Assembly (NCBI RefSeq): GCF_019112545.1
Contig: NW_025064895.1
Span: forward strand, 798,049-862,048
Source of the DNA: Guyanagaster necrorhizus
Lineage: Eukaryota; Basidiomycota; Agaricomycetes; Agaricales; Physalacriaceae
Direction: 5' to 3'
Length of the DNA: 64,000 bases
A model generated the notes under the pieces. The model had not been told where the DNA came from. It ran no database searches and was given only the letters and a program-made list of their open reading frames with translations. Positions 1-10,512 of the stretch are shown here, piece by piece; position 1 is the stretch's first letter, and each line of letters starts with the position of its first letter. The position numbers and the translations under genes are program-made.

Positions 1-66
1 CTTAGTATACAAAAAGTGACTAGTATTTTTTGATTGCAATGCTCATTCAATATAGGTTTAAATTTG

Positions 67-690
67 CCAGCACCACACTGCATGGAATCTTAGAAGAGTG
101 AAGATGTCCTGAGATGAGGTTGTAGCTACACATGCAAAGAAAACACCTTTATGAAGTCCAAGACAGATAGTGCCATTGTAGTTGTGATGGCAAAGAGATA
201 ACCAGCAGTTTGAATAAATTGCTTGACAGTAAACATGTTTGTGAGAATTGTATAAAAGATGAAGAGTTATATATGTGAGAGAGGTCCCTACTCCTACTCA
301 TTTATTGTGGTTCATCTGAGAGCAGAAGCTTGCTTAGTGAGACAAGAGTCTCATTGATGAGAGAGAGATTCATGGCTGAAGTTTTTTTATATTGTCTATG
401 AGCTGACAGATATGTCCATTCAGCCATCTGCATTCTCAGCACCACTTTTGAGGTCAGTTGACAACAAGAGATTGTGTTGTAGGTCCATATGATGACCACC
501 AGGCAAAAAGAAGAAGTCCACCAATGCAATACAAGACAGAAATAGAAATAGAGGCTATCTATCTATGAAATGAAACAGTAGCACTGCTCCTGCCCCAAAA
601 CTCTACATTGCAGAAAAAAAGCAAAGGAGTTTCCAAGTGGTAATAAATGTGTGCTAGAAACAGAAGTTTGAGAGATACAGATGTCAGCTG
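67..690 (-). pseudogene. Decayed paralogue of the 49.7-50.3 kb hypothetical gene
   Basis: This stretch aligns by eye, in the same order, with about 49,820-50,295 at the other end of the window. Shared blocks include the segment around 340-480 (the coding part reading SAMNL near the middle), the intron-like segment near 125-155, and the non-coding flank at 540-690. The left copy has lost nearly all the CpGs that the right copy keeps, and it carries about 130 extra bases at roughly 210-340 that break the reading frame. The extra block does not begin GT and end AG, so it is an insertion here or a deletion there rather than an intron. No function is recognised. The homology is clear; the product is unknown. 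Confidence 0.6.
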
Positions 691-699
691 ATATATTAA

Positions 700-1660
700 C
701 AGGTCACAGCATGGAGATTTGGAGATGTGAGGAGAATATTCTCATCAGTGAGAATACTTGACACCTGCAGGCTTGCAAATATTTCTAGCATTATTTTTCA
801 CTTCATGCCTCAGCCTTCTAAGTCAGTCAGCAAAACAGTTATGTTGTGGGTCTATATATACACATATAATTGGATGGGTAATCAAATTTGACTCCATGGA
901 GGATATGTATAGCAGTGTGATGGATGCATTGCTTAATTGCTGATTCAGGATATCATTCCAAAGGGCAAAATAAACTAAAGCACTTTGCATCTCTTCATGT
1001 AAAAATAGCATCCAATCAGTTTTCTCAGAAGGCCTTCATGTACTTTCAGCTAACCCAAAACTCAACAAGATGCACACCAGAAAAATATGAGCATATGAGT
1101 GCTTCAACACAAAATAGAAGTGCTTTAAAACTGATATGCTCCACATGCAACACAGAAGACTCCAAAGCCAACATGAAGTGCAGTCTCAACCTATTATTGA
1201 TGACTGCTTGTTAGTAGGTTGGTTCTTCATCTGGTCAGCTGAAGTGATGCATGAGTCAATATGTTTATCCACCTCTTTGTGGAGTTTCTCTTTTGCATTC
1301 AGAGTATGAGCAAGAGAATAGATGATAGTACATGTAGAGCTGATCAGATTATTAAGTTTATGCATCACACCAGCTTTTATATAACAGTGGCTTGTTACAG
1401 AGCAGAAAATGATCTAAACAAGACAAACAAAAAAAAAGTCAAAATAAAAAACTAGTAGAAGAAAACTTGATTGAGATATAAGAATTCCTTATTATTAGTA
1501 GAATTTTCACATCACACATGGTTCTGGATACAGAATTGAATCCACCCTACAAGTTCAGGTCACTGATGCCAAAGACATGTATTTTTATGTTTCTCAGCAA
1601 CAACCAGCACTTAGTAGATCTCAGAAGACAATATGCATATGAGGTTGATATATGTCAACT
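700..1660. other. Unassigned CpG-poor host DNA
   Basis: No convincing gene was found on either strand. Short ORFs (for example around 758-943 and 924-1214 on plus) overlap each other and resemble nothing I know. A short piece near 830-860 resembles the segment at 470-490 and 50,085-50,100, so a second fragment of that paralogue may lie here. Confidence 0.3.
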
Positions 1661-1666
1661 CCTTTA

Positions 1667-1866
1667 TTATATCCTTTGACCTAAGGGTACAAAGGAGAGT
1701 CTGAAAAATCTATTAAATCTCTCTTTTTCTTTTATCTCCCTCATAAACTGATACTTTTTACATGCTGCTAAAATAACATGAGAAGTCATATCAAGGCACC
1801 AGTCTTCTGCTAATATAGAATAGTACCTAGTAAACGATTTCATTCTCTCTTCTGCCATATAGAGCA
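1667..1866 (-). pseudogene. Caspase-domain (peptidase C14-like) gene, C-terminal part, cut off by Gypsy-A
   Basis: Reading minus from the insertion point, the frame continues the caspase-like fragment at 9947-10512 once Gypsy-A and one copy of its GAGCA target duplication are removed, with a single in-frame TAG just before the junction. The residues SHVILAAC followed by an E/R-rich stretch match the conserved SHVLLAACR strand of basidiomycete caspase-domain proteins, and RFNRFF matches the following GAFT-type segment. The frame stops at 1667. The Met of the apparent ORF at 1924 lies inside the LTR and is not a real start. Metacaspase-like proteins of this type are cysteine peptidases, often fused to other domains in mushrooms. 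This copy is dead: it is split by 8 kb and carries stops and a changed catalytic residue. Confidence 0.75.
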
Positions 1867-2302
1867 TGTTAGGCCCAAATGTCATGTGAGCAGATACATG
1901 TGATAAACGGATGTTCCTTTGCACTTTGAGGAATCACCCGAGTCCACTGATTGTATATCTGCATGGTATAACACAAGGTCAAGGATTGACTCGAGGTAGA
2001 ATGGTATGTATAAACTTTAGCTCGAAGCTGGGGTAAACCAGCGAGAGCATTGGTCCTTAAATACTGTACAGTCGTCTTCTAATTATACTACTGCTTATTA
2101 TGTGTGTCTGTGGCCATGGTGCTTGTTGTCCTTGAGCATCGTTACCATACATAAAAGGGGAATTGTGTGTCGTGTTAGGCTTGTTCGTCGCGACGACTCA
2201 TTTGGGCAGGTTAGTTGTGCTGACTAAGCTTCCCACAGTCTTGTGCCTTCTGACTTGGCATAAATAGGGATGAAAAGGAATAAAAAGAGGAAAATCATAA
2301 CA
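1867..2302 (-). repeat. Gypsy-A 3' LTR
   Basis: 436 bp, same length as its partner at 9511-9946. By eye the two differ at 17 positions, all transitions, about 14 of them at CpG sites. It contains a TATA-like box (minus sense, 2056-2063) about 30 bp before the motif at 2017-2029 that is complementary to the primer-binding site. Confidence 0.93.
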
Positions 2303-2336
2303 TTACCCCCCACTTAAGACTATCGTCCCGATGGCT

Positions 2337-5300
2337 TAATTAAGGGATAATTCATAGTCATGTATAGCGGCATCGGCGTCCATGTGTTTCTCGTTTACCC
2401 ATTGGTTTGATTCTGGTCCGTAACCCTTCTAACTAACCAGATAATCCACTGTTGTGGTCGTGCCACCCCTGCAGGCTCTGACTTTTCACAGTTTGTGATT
2501 TAAGACTTGGTCGATCTCGTAGTGTTCTTTATTGTCGATTAAGTCAGGGGGCAGTGGCATCAGCCGTTCTTGGTTTGGAAAGGCTGGTGCGATATATGGT
2601 GTCAGAAGTGATTCATTGAATACGTCATGGATTTTCCATGTAGGTGGTAGTTTCAGCTTGTAGGCTGACGCACCGATTTTCACCAGGATAGAGAAAGGGC
2701 CTGTGCATTTGTCGGCGAGTTTCCGTTTCGGGCAAGGAAGATGGAGGTTGGTTGTATCAAGCCAGACTTTATCATGGATTTGATATGCATGGGCAGAGCA
2801 TCAGTGTTTGTCATACTGTTTTTTCATGATGGTTGCCGTCTTTTCCAATGCGGCCTTTGTTTCGTTATGGATTTTTTCCATTGTAACGGCGAAGCTTGTG
2901 GATGCAGGGGTTGTCATTTTCAAATGTGTTGTTTGGGTGACATGTGGGTGCCATCTGTGGTTCACGAAGAAGGGCATTAGACCTGTGGCGGAGTGTACCC
3001 TGTTATTATGTTGAAAGGCTGCGAGTGCCAGCCATTCAACCCAATCATCCTGTCAATAGTTGATAAATAGTCAAAGATATTTCTCAACTTCCTAGTTCGC
3101 TCTCTCAGTTTGACCGTCGGTTTGCGGGTGGTAGGCAGTGGATGCATTTCGTTTGATCTGTAGCAATTTGTATAAGTCGTCGAGGAATTTCGACATGAAT
3201 TGTGGTCCTCGGTCAGAAATGATGACTTGCGGCATCCCGTATTTGGCGTATACCTCATCCTGCAGGATTTTTGCCCAACTGTCTGAAGTTAGTACCATAG
3301 AGCATGCAATCGGAATGACCGTTTTAGAGAATCGGTCGACTATAACGAGAATCGTGTCAAAGCCGTTGCAGTCCAGTAGTCCTGTGATCATATCTACAGA
3401 GATATGGGTCCACAGTTGTGATGGTACCTTGTTTGGATGTAAGGGGGCTGACCATGGTTGTGTCGATGTCTTCCCCCTTTGGCATGCTTCACATGCCTTG
3501 ACGTACGATGTGATGTCATTGCTGAGCTTGGGCCACCAGTAATTCCGAAGGACTAGTTCCTTTGTCTTGGCAATACCAGGGTGTCCCGCAGTGGCGTGAT
3601 CATGGCATGTCGCAATGACTTCCCCACATAGGCTTTGGACTCAGGGAATGTAAATTCGTCCATCATAACGGATCATCCTGTCTTCTTTTGTCATTCCCCA
3701 CTCATGGTTGAGTGAGGCGGCAATCCTCTGATCCCATTGGTGGGCATTCCATGTCGCGCTTCTGATGCGCTCATGTATTTCCTCCTCTGTTGGCATTATT
3801 AGTGCCCAGAAATGCTCAGGGCATAGGATGGTAACACCATCATTGTCATTCCCCCCTTGGTCATGGTCAGCATGACGGGAGAGAAGATCGGCCTTTTTGT
3901 TAGCGACCCTGGCTTTGTGATAGAGTGTGTACTGATACTGAGCGAGCTCAGTCACCCACCAGGCCTGACGACGGTTCAATTTCTGAGGTTGGCAGAAGTA
4001 TCTGAGATTCTGATGATCCGTTCAGATCTCGAAGGTGTTTGCTGCTCCAATTAAGTAATGTCACCACTCTTCAAGAGCGAGCATAATTGTGAGCAATTCC
4101 TTGTCATAGATCTCATAATTCCTCTTGGTGATGGTTAGCACTTTTGAGAGGAAGGCGACAGGGCACCATTTCCCATCTTGTTCTTGGGACAGTACGGCAC
4201 CTATGGCCCCATCGCTGGAGTTGGCCTCTACTCAAAATTTCCCTTCCTGAGATGGGATGGCGAGTACTACATCCTCGGCTAGTCGTCGTTTCAAGTCTTT
4301 AAAAGCGAGTTGTTGTGGAGTTCCCCATCCCCATGGAGCGTTACCAGTAAGTTGTGTCATGGGTCAGACAATTTTGCTGTAGTCTCATATGAATCACCTG
4401 TAAAAGTTGGTGAAGCCAAGAAAAGATTGTAGTTCCTTTTTCTTGGTGGGGGTCGGCCATTCTAGCACCCCTGCAACTTTTATTGGGTCCATGCGAATGC
4501 TCCCTTCGCTAATGATTACCCCAAGGTACTCGGTTTCTAGCACCTCGAACTCACATTTCTCCACTTTGAGAAACAGTTTATGCTTCCTCATGAGGGTGAG
4601 TACTCGTCGTACCAGGTCGCGGTGCTCCTCTTTAGATTTGGACATTATGAGAATGTTGTCGAGGTAAATGGTCATCTTTCCAGTGGCGATGAGATCCTTG
4701 AATATATCGTTCATCATCCACTGGAAGGTGGCTGGAGAGTTGGTCAAGCCGAAGAACATTATGGTAGGTTCAAACAATCCCCGATTGGTCCTGAATGCGG
4801 CCTTCCATTCATCCCCTTCCTTGATCCTGACGTTATTATATCCCCAATGGATGTCAAGTTTGGTGTAGTATTTGGCCCCCCAGAGTCTGTCCATTAGTTC
4901 TGAAATTAATGGTAATGGATATCGATTCTTAATGGTCATTTCATTTAGCTTGCGGTAGTCCTGTACGGGCTGAAGTTTACCATCTTTCTTTTTTACGAAG
5001 AAAAAGAGGGAGGCCATAAGGGACTTGGATGGTCGAATTCATCCAGAGGATAAATTCTCATCTAAGAATTTATCAAGCTCTAGCTGCTCCTGATTACCAA
5101 GGGGGTAAGTCTTGCAGTCAAGGTTTGCGTTGGCATTGGGGATTAGTTTGATTGCATGATCCCAGGGTTTAGGGTGTGGGAGTTCATCAAAACTCTCTTT
5201 CTTGAAGAGGTCTCCATAGTTACGTGCTCACTCTGGTACCATTTCTTCGAAGGTCCTCTCTTCCTTCCCTTCGTGGGCCTTGGCCACTAGGTTGTTGGCA

Positions 5301-6214
5301 TGATGTATTGCCCAAATATGAATTTCCTCTTGCAGATCAACGGCTAGAATGGTTTTGCCATCTTCCATCTCCTCATCCCATCTGTCTTCTGGATCCCCAT
5401 CAGGTAATTCATATGGGATTTTTCGGCATCGGCATCGCACAAATGTGAGCTTCCCAGTTTTCCAATTGATAAGCGGGTTATGCCAAATGAGCCAATCGTG
5501 TCCCAAGAATAACTCCTTGGTTCTTAGATCCGTTACAGTGAGGTCAATCCTCTCGGAATGATCTCCGATGATCAATCTGAGTTCGACAAACTCCGTGATT
5601 GATCTGGCTTGGTTTTTTGTTCTGTCGGCATTGTACATCGGTATGGGAGCGACGGTAGACCTGGTGGAGAGATTGTGCTAGTGGACAAAGGTTCGATTGA
5701 TGGAACTACCGGTACAACCACTGTCGATCAGGGCAGTGACCAAGTGGATAGTTCGATTGGCCAGGGTTTCAATCTGGGCCTTGGTGGTCAGGTCCCTCCC
5801 TGGGGTTTTAGCCCATCTGATGAATTTTGGCAGACCCTTTAGTTCGTCCAACCATTCCAGGGCTTGGCTTCACCCAGCCTTTCGTAGCCCATTTATGGCG
5901 TCTATAGTGGCTTCTCCTGCCCTGGTTCGATGTATCCACCCACATAGGACAGCTTTTGCTGTGCTGTCATCCACTGCTTCTTTGATGGCTCTCCACATCC
6001 ATTCGGTTTCGAATGGCTTGAGCCAGTGTTTGGGGCTCTCTGCCCTAGTTTGGCCCATAGGCATTTGAGATTCCTTTTTCGACTCTTTTAGGTGTGCGTG
6101 ATTAACTGGTATATTCGAATGCGCATATGTAACTACAGAAGTATCGTAAGTCTGTTCAACAGCTGGGATGGGCACACCATTAAGTCCTTTGGCCAATGCA
6201 GTGGAGTCATTCAC
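2337..6214 (-). pseudogene. Gypsy-A pol: protease, RT, RNase H, integrase, chromodomain
   Basis: The pol frame is offset -1 from the Gag frame, whose stop is at about 6210. Domains in order: an aspartic protease with a DSG motif near 5,715-5,730 and the segment ending in GHDWL at about 5,490; a reverse transcriptase at 4394-5017; RNase H and a linker at about 3640-4390; an integrase core at about 2980-3400 with the HPQTDGQTE motif; and a chromodomain-like tail at 2337-2520 (DYLV, then KGYGPESNQW). The RT active site reads YLDN at about 4650 instead of YLDD, a G-to-A change that should abolish catalysis. In-frame stops separate the ORFs, for example a TAG where Trp is expected in the chromodomain. 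The family is active in cytoplasmic or nuclear virus-like particles; this copy is a relic. Confidence 0.9.
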
Positions 6215-8829
6215 TGATTGGCCCCATCTTTTACCTCCTCAATCTTTGTTTCCTTTCCGAGTTCTTCATCCTCCTTTTGCAGCTCGGCTATCTGCGCTCA
6301 TATATCTTCCTGGGTTCTCTTCTTCTTCAGGCAGTCCTTGGCCATATGTCCCTTCAGGCCACATGTGAAACATTTTCCTTCCTTCTTCAAGTGATCTATG
6401 TCCATAGGCTTTCCGGCTCCAGTGTAGGTTGTGCTGGTCTCCGTCTTCTGGCTTCCATAGCTGGGCATTTGAGGGGATCCCGACGATTTCCCAGCAGTTT
6501 GCCCCATCTTGTTCGGGGTTGGCGGGGCTGGCTTCTTGGAGTATTCTTGTAGCGTGGTTGCCTCTGCTTTCTGCCTTTGTTGCTCCTTGTACATCTCGAC
6601 GATTCGTTCCTTCCATTCATCATATCCCACTGGCATCAATAATTTGACACCCATGGCCGAAATCATCGTGAGGTACGAGGAGGGGACCCCTCACTTGAGC
6701 GCTTCCACCATCCTTCCATCGTTCGCAGTATCTTCCCTGATCCCTGCAAGTTTGGCGAGCTGTTCTAGCTCATCAAAGTAGTCCGTCACTGCCTTGTCTC
6801 CCATCTTGTATTCCTTGATCTTCTGCTTGTGGACTTCCTGAACCGCGGAATCAATAAATTTATCGTTTAGCATCCGTTTGAACACCAGCCATGAGGGATA
6901 TCGGTAATGTTCCCTAGTAGTGGATCAGAAATTCGGGGAGATCAAGATCCACCACATTTTGGCCTTATCTTCCAGATAGGAGGTGGCGAATGTGACTTTG
7001 TTCATATTGGTCCCAATATACCCAACATAGACTTCGAAGTACTGCTCGCAGTCTACCAGGAACCGATTGATGTCGTCAGAGGCCCCCTTAAAAGGGCGAG
7101 GCTTCCGAAGAAGGTCGGAATGACATTGCAGGACGTTAGCGTTATGCGGAAGCAGGCCCATCGGGTTGGGCCAGCTGTCGAATGGTGGCTGTCCCCATTC
7201 TGCGGGTGGTCCAGGGAACGAATGTAGCGAATTGTCATCGGCGATTGGGCTCCCTTTTGGGTGTTCTATGCAGACGATGACTCCGTCCCATACAGTGAAC
7301 CTGAGACAGACCACCTCTGAGTCATCTCGAACGGGATCCTTCTCACTTGATTCTGCCTGATCCGGGGGTGGCTGCCCCCCGAGAAGTCGGCTTCCCCTGC
7401 CGGTCCAGGGATTCTGGATTTGGGTGGATTGCCATGCTGGTCGGCTCCTGGTTTGGGCGAGCTGCGAAGCCATGCTTCGGATTGACGGGCTGTTGTTGGC
7501 CTGGCTTCGGATCGAGGGAGCTGTGTAAATGGCTCGTTTCAGTGGTACGGGAGGGGTACGTGGCATTGGTGCCGGCATCCTCAGCTTATCGGGAGGTTGG
7601 TATGGGGGTATTGGCATGAGCAGGTCTTCTGGGTGCCATCAGCTGTACTCCTTCCATGCATATTCCGTCGTGGCATACTGTAAAACCTTTTTCTTTTCAG
7701 TCTCGTCTGCATACCGATATTTCAGTCCTAACAACGTTGCCTGCCAGCATGCGTCTTACCATAAAAAGTTCCTCCCCTGCTCATACAGTTCCTGATACTC
7801 CTTGTTCCTTGCTCTTTCCACTTCCTCCCTCAAGGCCTCTTTGTCGGTATCTTCTCCTGCTCGTTCCATTCGTTGCTGGTATGGGTCATCACTGTCCCTG
7901 TCGCTCTCCCCGTCGCCCTCATCCCTGCTGTCCTCTTCCTCGAGGAGAGAATGGACGGGCTGGTCGTAAATGGACGGCATGGCTGGACGAAGGGTCGCTA
8001 GGGATCTCTGCATCAGCCTGGGTGCTGGGTCCGTTGGCCTCATGGTCACTGGTTCAGGCGATGGGAGGGCTCCTGAGTCGACTGTAGCACGTCCCTCCAT
8101 GCGCTCTTGTCTCCTCCAGTTCTCGGCTATAGAGGCCAAAGTGTCATTGAAACTCAGGGTTAAGGAATTGTCGAGCAACTCTGCTGCCCAGGAATCGCTG
8201 GAGAGCTCTGTTGGAGACGTGGGCATTGTCAGGTACTCGGAGCCCATAGGCTCCGAGGACGGAGTCGGCGTCCGAGGAGATGGTGTCGGTGCGGGCAGGA
8301 TACTCAGGGGTGGGAGGTCGAGGTTCCCTTGTCCTCCCTTGTCGGATTGCCTCGTCTCAGCTGACAATGCTGGCGGGTCCTGTCCAGGGGTCACTTTCCA
8401 AGTCGGGCTCCCTGAAAGAAGACCCTGAGTCAGAGCGGAGTCCATATCCACTGGGGGAGGCTGACCCCAGCCTTTCGGCTTCTTCTCTTCTCCTCTGCGC
8501 TCTTCCCTGCCTGTCATACTCTGTGGCTTCATACTGCTCTTGGGCCTCTTCTCGTATGTAGTCGGCGAGCTCTTCCTGGGTTCACCTGATTTCCTCCTCC
8601 CGATTCTGGTTCTGCTGCTGCTGCTGTACTGCCTCGTCATAGTTGAAGGGAATGGTAAGGTCCCAGTCTGGGAATATGCAGTGTATAATTCTGTCTCATG
8701 TGGCTCTCTCCCTTTCGCTGGCCATTCCGACTTTGGGCTCACTCCCCACATGGAGGTGTCAGTAGGGGTCTCCTGCTGCAGAAATGGCAATTTCTGTATT
8801 CGCATAGTCGGGGTGAATGGTCCTTCCAT
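6210..8829 (-). pseudogene. Gypsy-A Gag polyprotein with CCHC zinc knuckle
   Basis: One frame (minus) runs with a few stops from 8829 to about 6210. The first 350 residues are acidic, Ser/Pro-rich and low in complexity. The retrotransposon Gag core follows at about 6690-7150, with the segment FKGASDDINRFL and then KMGDKAVTDYFDELEQLAKL. A nucleocapsid knuckle near 6340-6385 has the spacing C-x2-C-x4-H-x4-C (CFTCGLKGHMAKDC). The frame is broken by stops at about 7756, 6925, 6691 and 6298. Gag proteins build the particle that packages element RNA. The same domain order recurs in Gypsy-B and Gypsy-C, so the three are one family. Confidence 0.85.
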
Positions 8830-9469
8830 GCAGGTCGTCGATCCCCAGCCTGCTGATGGACTGACTGGAGCTGGTGTCGGGCTTGGTGGGGGTCTCAGGG
8901 GGGTTCTGGGGGGAGTCAGGGCTTTCGTGGGGTCTCACAGCCATTCGAGCAGCATCAAGGGAGTCCTGAGTGCGGTTTCCAATCCCTGAGGGAATTGGGG
9001 AGGCGGGATGCTCAGAGGGAATGGTTGGAGTGACGTGGTCAGGGACCTCTGCAGGCTCCTGAGTGATGTTTGTCGTCCACGGGTTCTAGAACCCTGTGAA
9101 AGCAGGGTGGTGGTCTCGGCTGTCTCGTCGAGGGAGGTGTTGGGGTCTTTCTTCCTCATGAAGGCTCCCCGGATCCGAGTCGTTATTCCCGGTTTCTGAT
9201 AAGGGTCCCCCTTGTGGGAAAAAGGATGTTCTGGTGGAGGGGGGGATGTCATGGAAAGGGAGGTCAGGGGTTACGTTGCGTAAAATCTGTTGAATCTGCT
9301 GGAACGCTTGATAGTGCCTGACTATCCAAGCTGCTACTGATTGTCGTCCACAGCAGAGAGTGATGATGGTGAGAAGTCCAAGTAAGGTTCCAATAATGGA
9401 AGCAATAAGCTCGAAGAAGTCGTGGTTCAGTTCGGCGGTTGTTACTGGGGGCATTCGGTTTCTCAGCAC
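8759..9469 (-). pseudogene. Gypsy-A leader ORF with N-terminal membrane segment
   Basis: This ORF lies between the primer-binding site and Gag, in a frame one base off Gag, and overlaps its start. After about 18 residues comes a hydrophobic stretch (IASIIGTLLGLLTIITLCC) long enough to span a membrane, then a short conserved block containing AWIVRHYQAFQQI and a D-L-x-FHDIP motif. One stop lies at 9086 and the frame continues to 8759. The same block is recognisable in Gypsy-B (33,060-33,520, minus) and Gypsy-C (21,030-21,790, plus), so it is a conserved part of this family rather than chance. I do not recognise it as a known Gag or Env domain. The start at 9469 is the first ATG after the LTR. 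Confidence 0.7.
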
Positions 9470-9510
9470 AGTTGGGCTTGAGAAAGGGAAGGTGAGAGCT
9501 TCGAGCTAAT

Positions 9511-9946
9511 TGTTAGGCCCAAATGTCACGTGAGCAGATACACGTGATAAACAGATGTTCCTTTGCACTTTGAGGAATCACCTGAGTCCACTGATTGTAT
9601 ATCTGCACGGTATAACACAAGGTCAAGGATTGACTCGAGGTAGAATGGTATGTATAAACTTTAGCTCGAAGCTGAGGTAAACCAGCGAGAGCATTGGTCC
9701 TTAAATACTGTACAGTCGTCTTCTAATTATACTACTGCTTATTATGTGTGTCTGTGGCCATGGTGCTCATTGTCCTTAAGCATCGTTACCGTACATAAAA
9801 GAGGAATTGTGTGTCATGTTAGGCTTGTTCATTGCAACGACTCGTTTGGGCAGGTTAGTTGTGCTGACTAAGCTTCCCACAGTCTTGTGCCTTCTGACTT
9901 GGCGTAAATAGGGATGAAAAGGAATAAAAAGAGGAAAATCATAACA
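9511..9946 (-). repeat. Gypsy-A 5' LTR
   Basis: 436 bp, carrying the promoter side of the element. The motif TTAGCTCGAAGCT (plus, 9661-9673) is the exact reverse complement of the primer-binding-site segment at 9497-9509, one base inside the LTR edge. Confidence 0.93.
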
Positions 9947-10512
9947 GAGCATGCATTTGAGTGAAGCCTATAGTAAAGGAGAGATGGTGCATATTCCTGG
10001 CTCTATGTTTCTGATAACACTATCAGAGTGGCAACAGTCTAGCATGAACATGATATGATAACCTTTGCTATAAGAGATCTCTGTAAGAATGCTGTTAATC
10101 TCTCTGTCACTGATGTCAGAGATTGAAATGCTATTAGTATTGAGATCTTCATGGTCTATAGGACAGAGTGCTTTGATTGATTTTATCACTGCTTTACCAT
10201 TCAAGTCTGATGGTGAGTAGCTTGAACCATATTCTGAGTAGTATATAATGATGTTATCTTCAGGCTTAATTAGTGGGTTGTGAACAAGATTAAGGAGAGA
10301 CTGGACTATGTTTATATGGGAAGGAACAGAGTAGTCTTTGAGAGTTCTGTATTCTGTGAAACTTAGAAGATAATAAATGTATTCCTTTGGAACTCTGAGG
10401 TCTGCAAGTAAGTATTTCTCCATTGCTAAGACATCTGACATGTAACTATGTAGCAGATATATTTTATACATGTCAATACCTATGAGCACAGCTTAAAATC
10501 AGGAGGCATTAA
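9947..10512 (-). pseudogene. Caspase-domain (peptidase C14-like) gene, N-terminal part
   Basis: The minus frame begins, after an intron acceptor region near 10,510, with AVLIGIDMYK, the first beta strand of the caspase fold (usually AVLIGI). It continues with an LxxDLxVPxExI helix, then IIIYYSEYG, then MLDCCHSD and the insertion site. In active family members the histidine of the dyad lies in YYAGHG; here that block reads YYSEYG, so His has become Tyr (codon at 10230-10232, CAT or CAC to TAT) and the preceding Gly has become Glu. The Cys of the DCCHS motif (about 10,030) is kept. Stops occur in the first codons. An intron donor (GTAAGT, minus) sits at 10,575 upstream. The gene was decaying before or after Gypsy-A landed in it. 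Confidence 0.8.

Larger units (their letters stand above)
1867..9946 (-). mobile_element. Gypsy-A: Ty3/gypsy chromovirus LTR retrotransposon
   Basis: This is a full-length element bounded by two 436-bp LTRs that start TGTTAGGCCC and end AAAATCATAACA (plus orientation). The flanking 5-bp duplication GAGCA is at 1862-1866 and 9947-9951. On minus the order is a membrane-segment ORF, Gag with a CCHC knuckle, protease, reverse transcriptase, RNase H, integrase and a chromodomain-like tail, which is the gypsy order. The 13-bp primer-binding site is at 9497-9509 (minus sense). A purine-rich tract adjoins the 3' LTR at about 2303-2316. It still has many CpGs, unlike everything around it, so it arrived late. 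Stops in frame and a changed RT active site make it inactive. Confidence 0.93.

Noticed and set aside
1867..1924. ATG at 1924 as the start of the caspase C-terminal ORF
   Set aside because: The first 19 codons lie inside the Gypsy-A LTR; the host frame begins at 1866.
3138..3542. Long plus-strand ORFs across Gypsy-A (3138-3542, 4407-4667, 4580-4897, 5697-6068, 7970-8428, 8540-8989)
   Set aside because: They are antisense shadows of the minus-strand gag and pol, which match known domains; the plus frames show no motifs.
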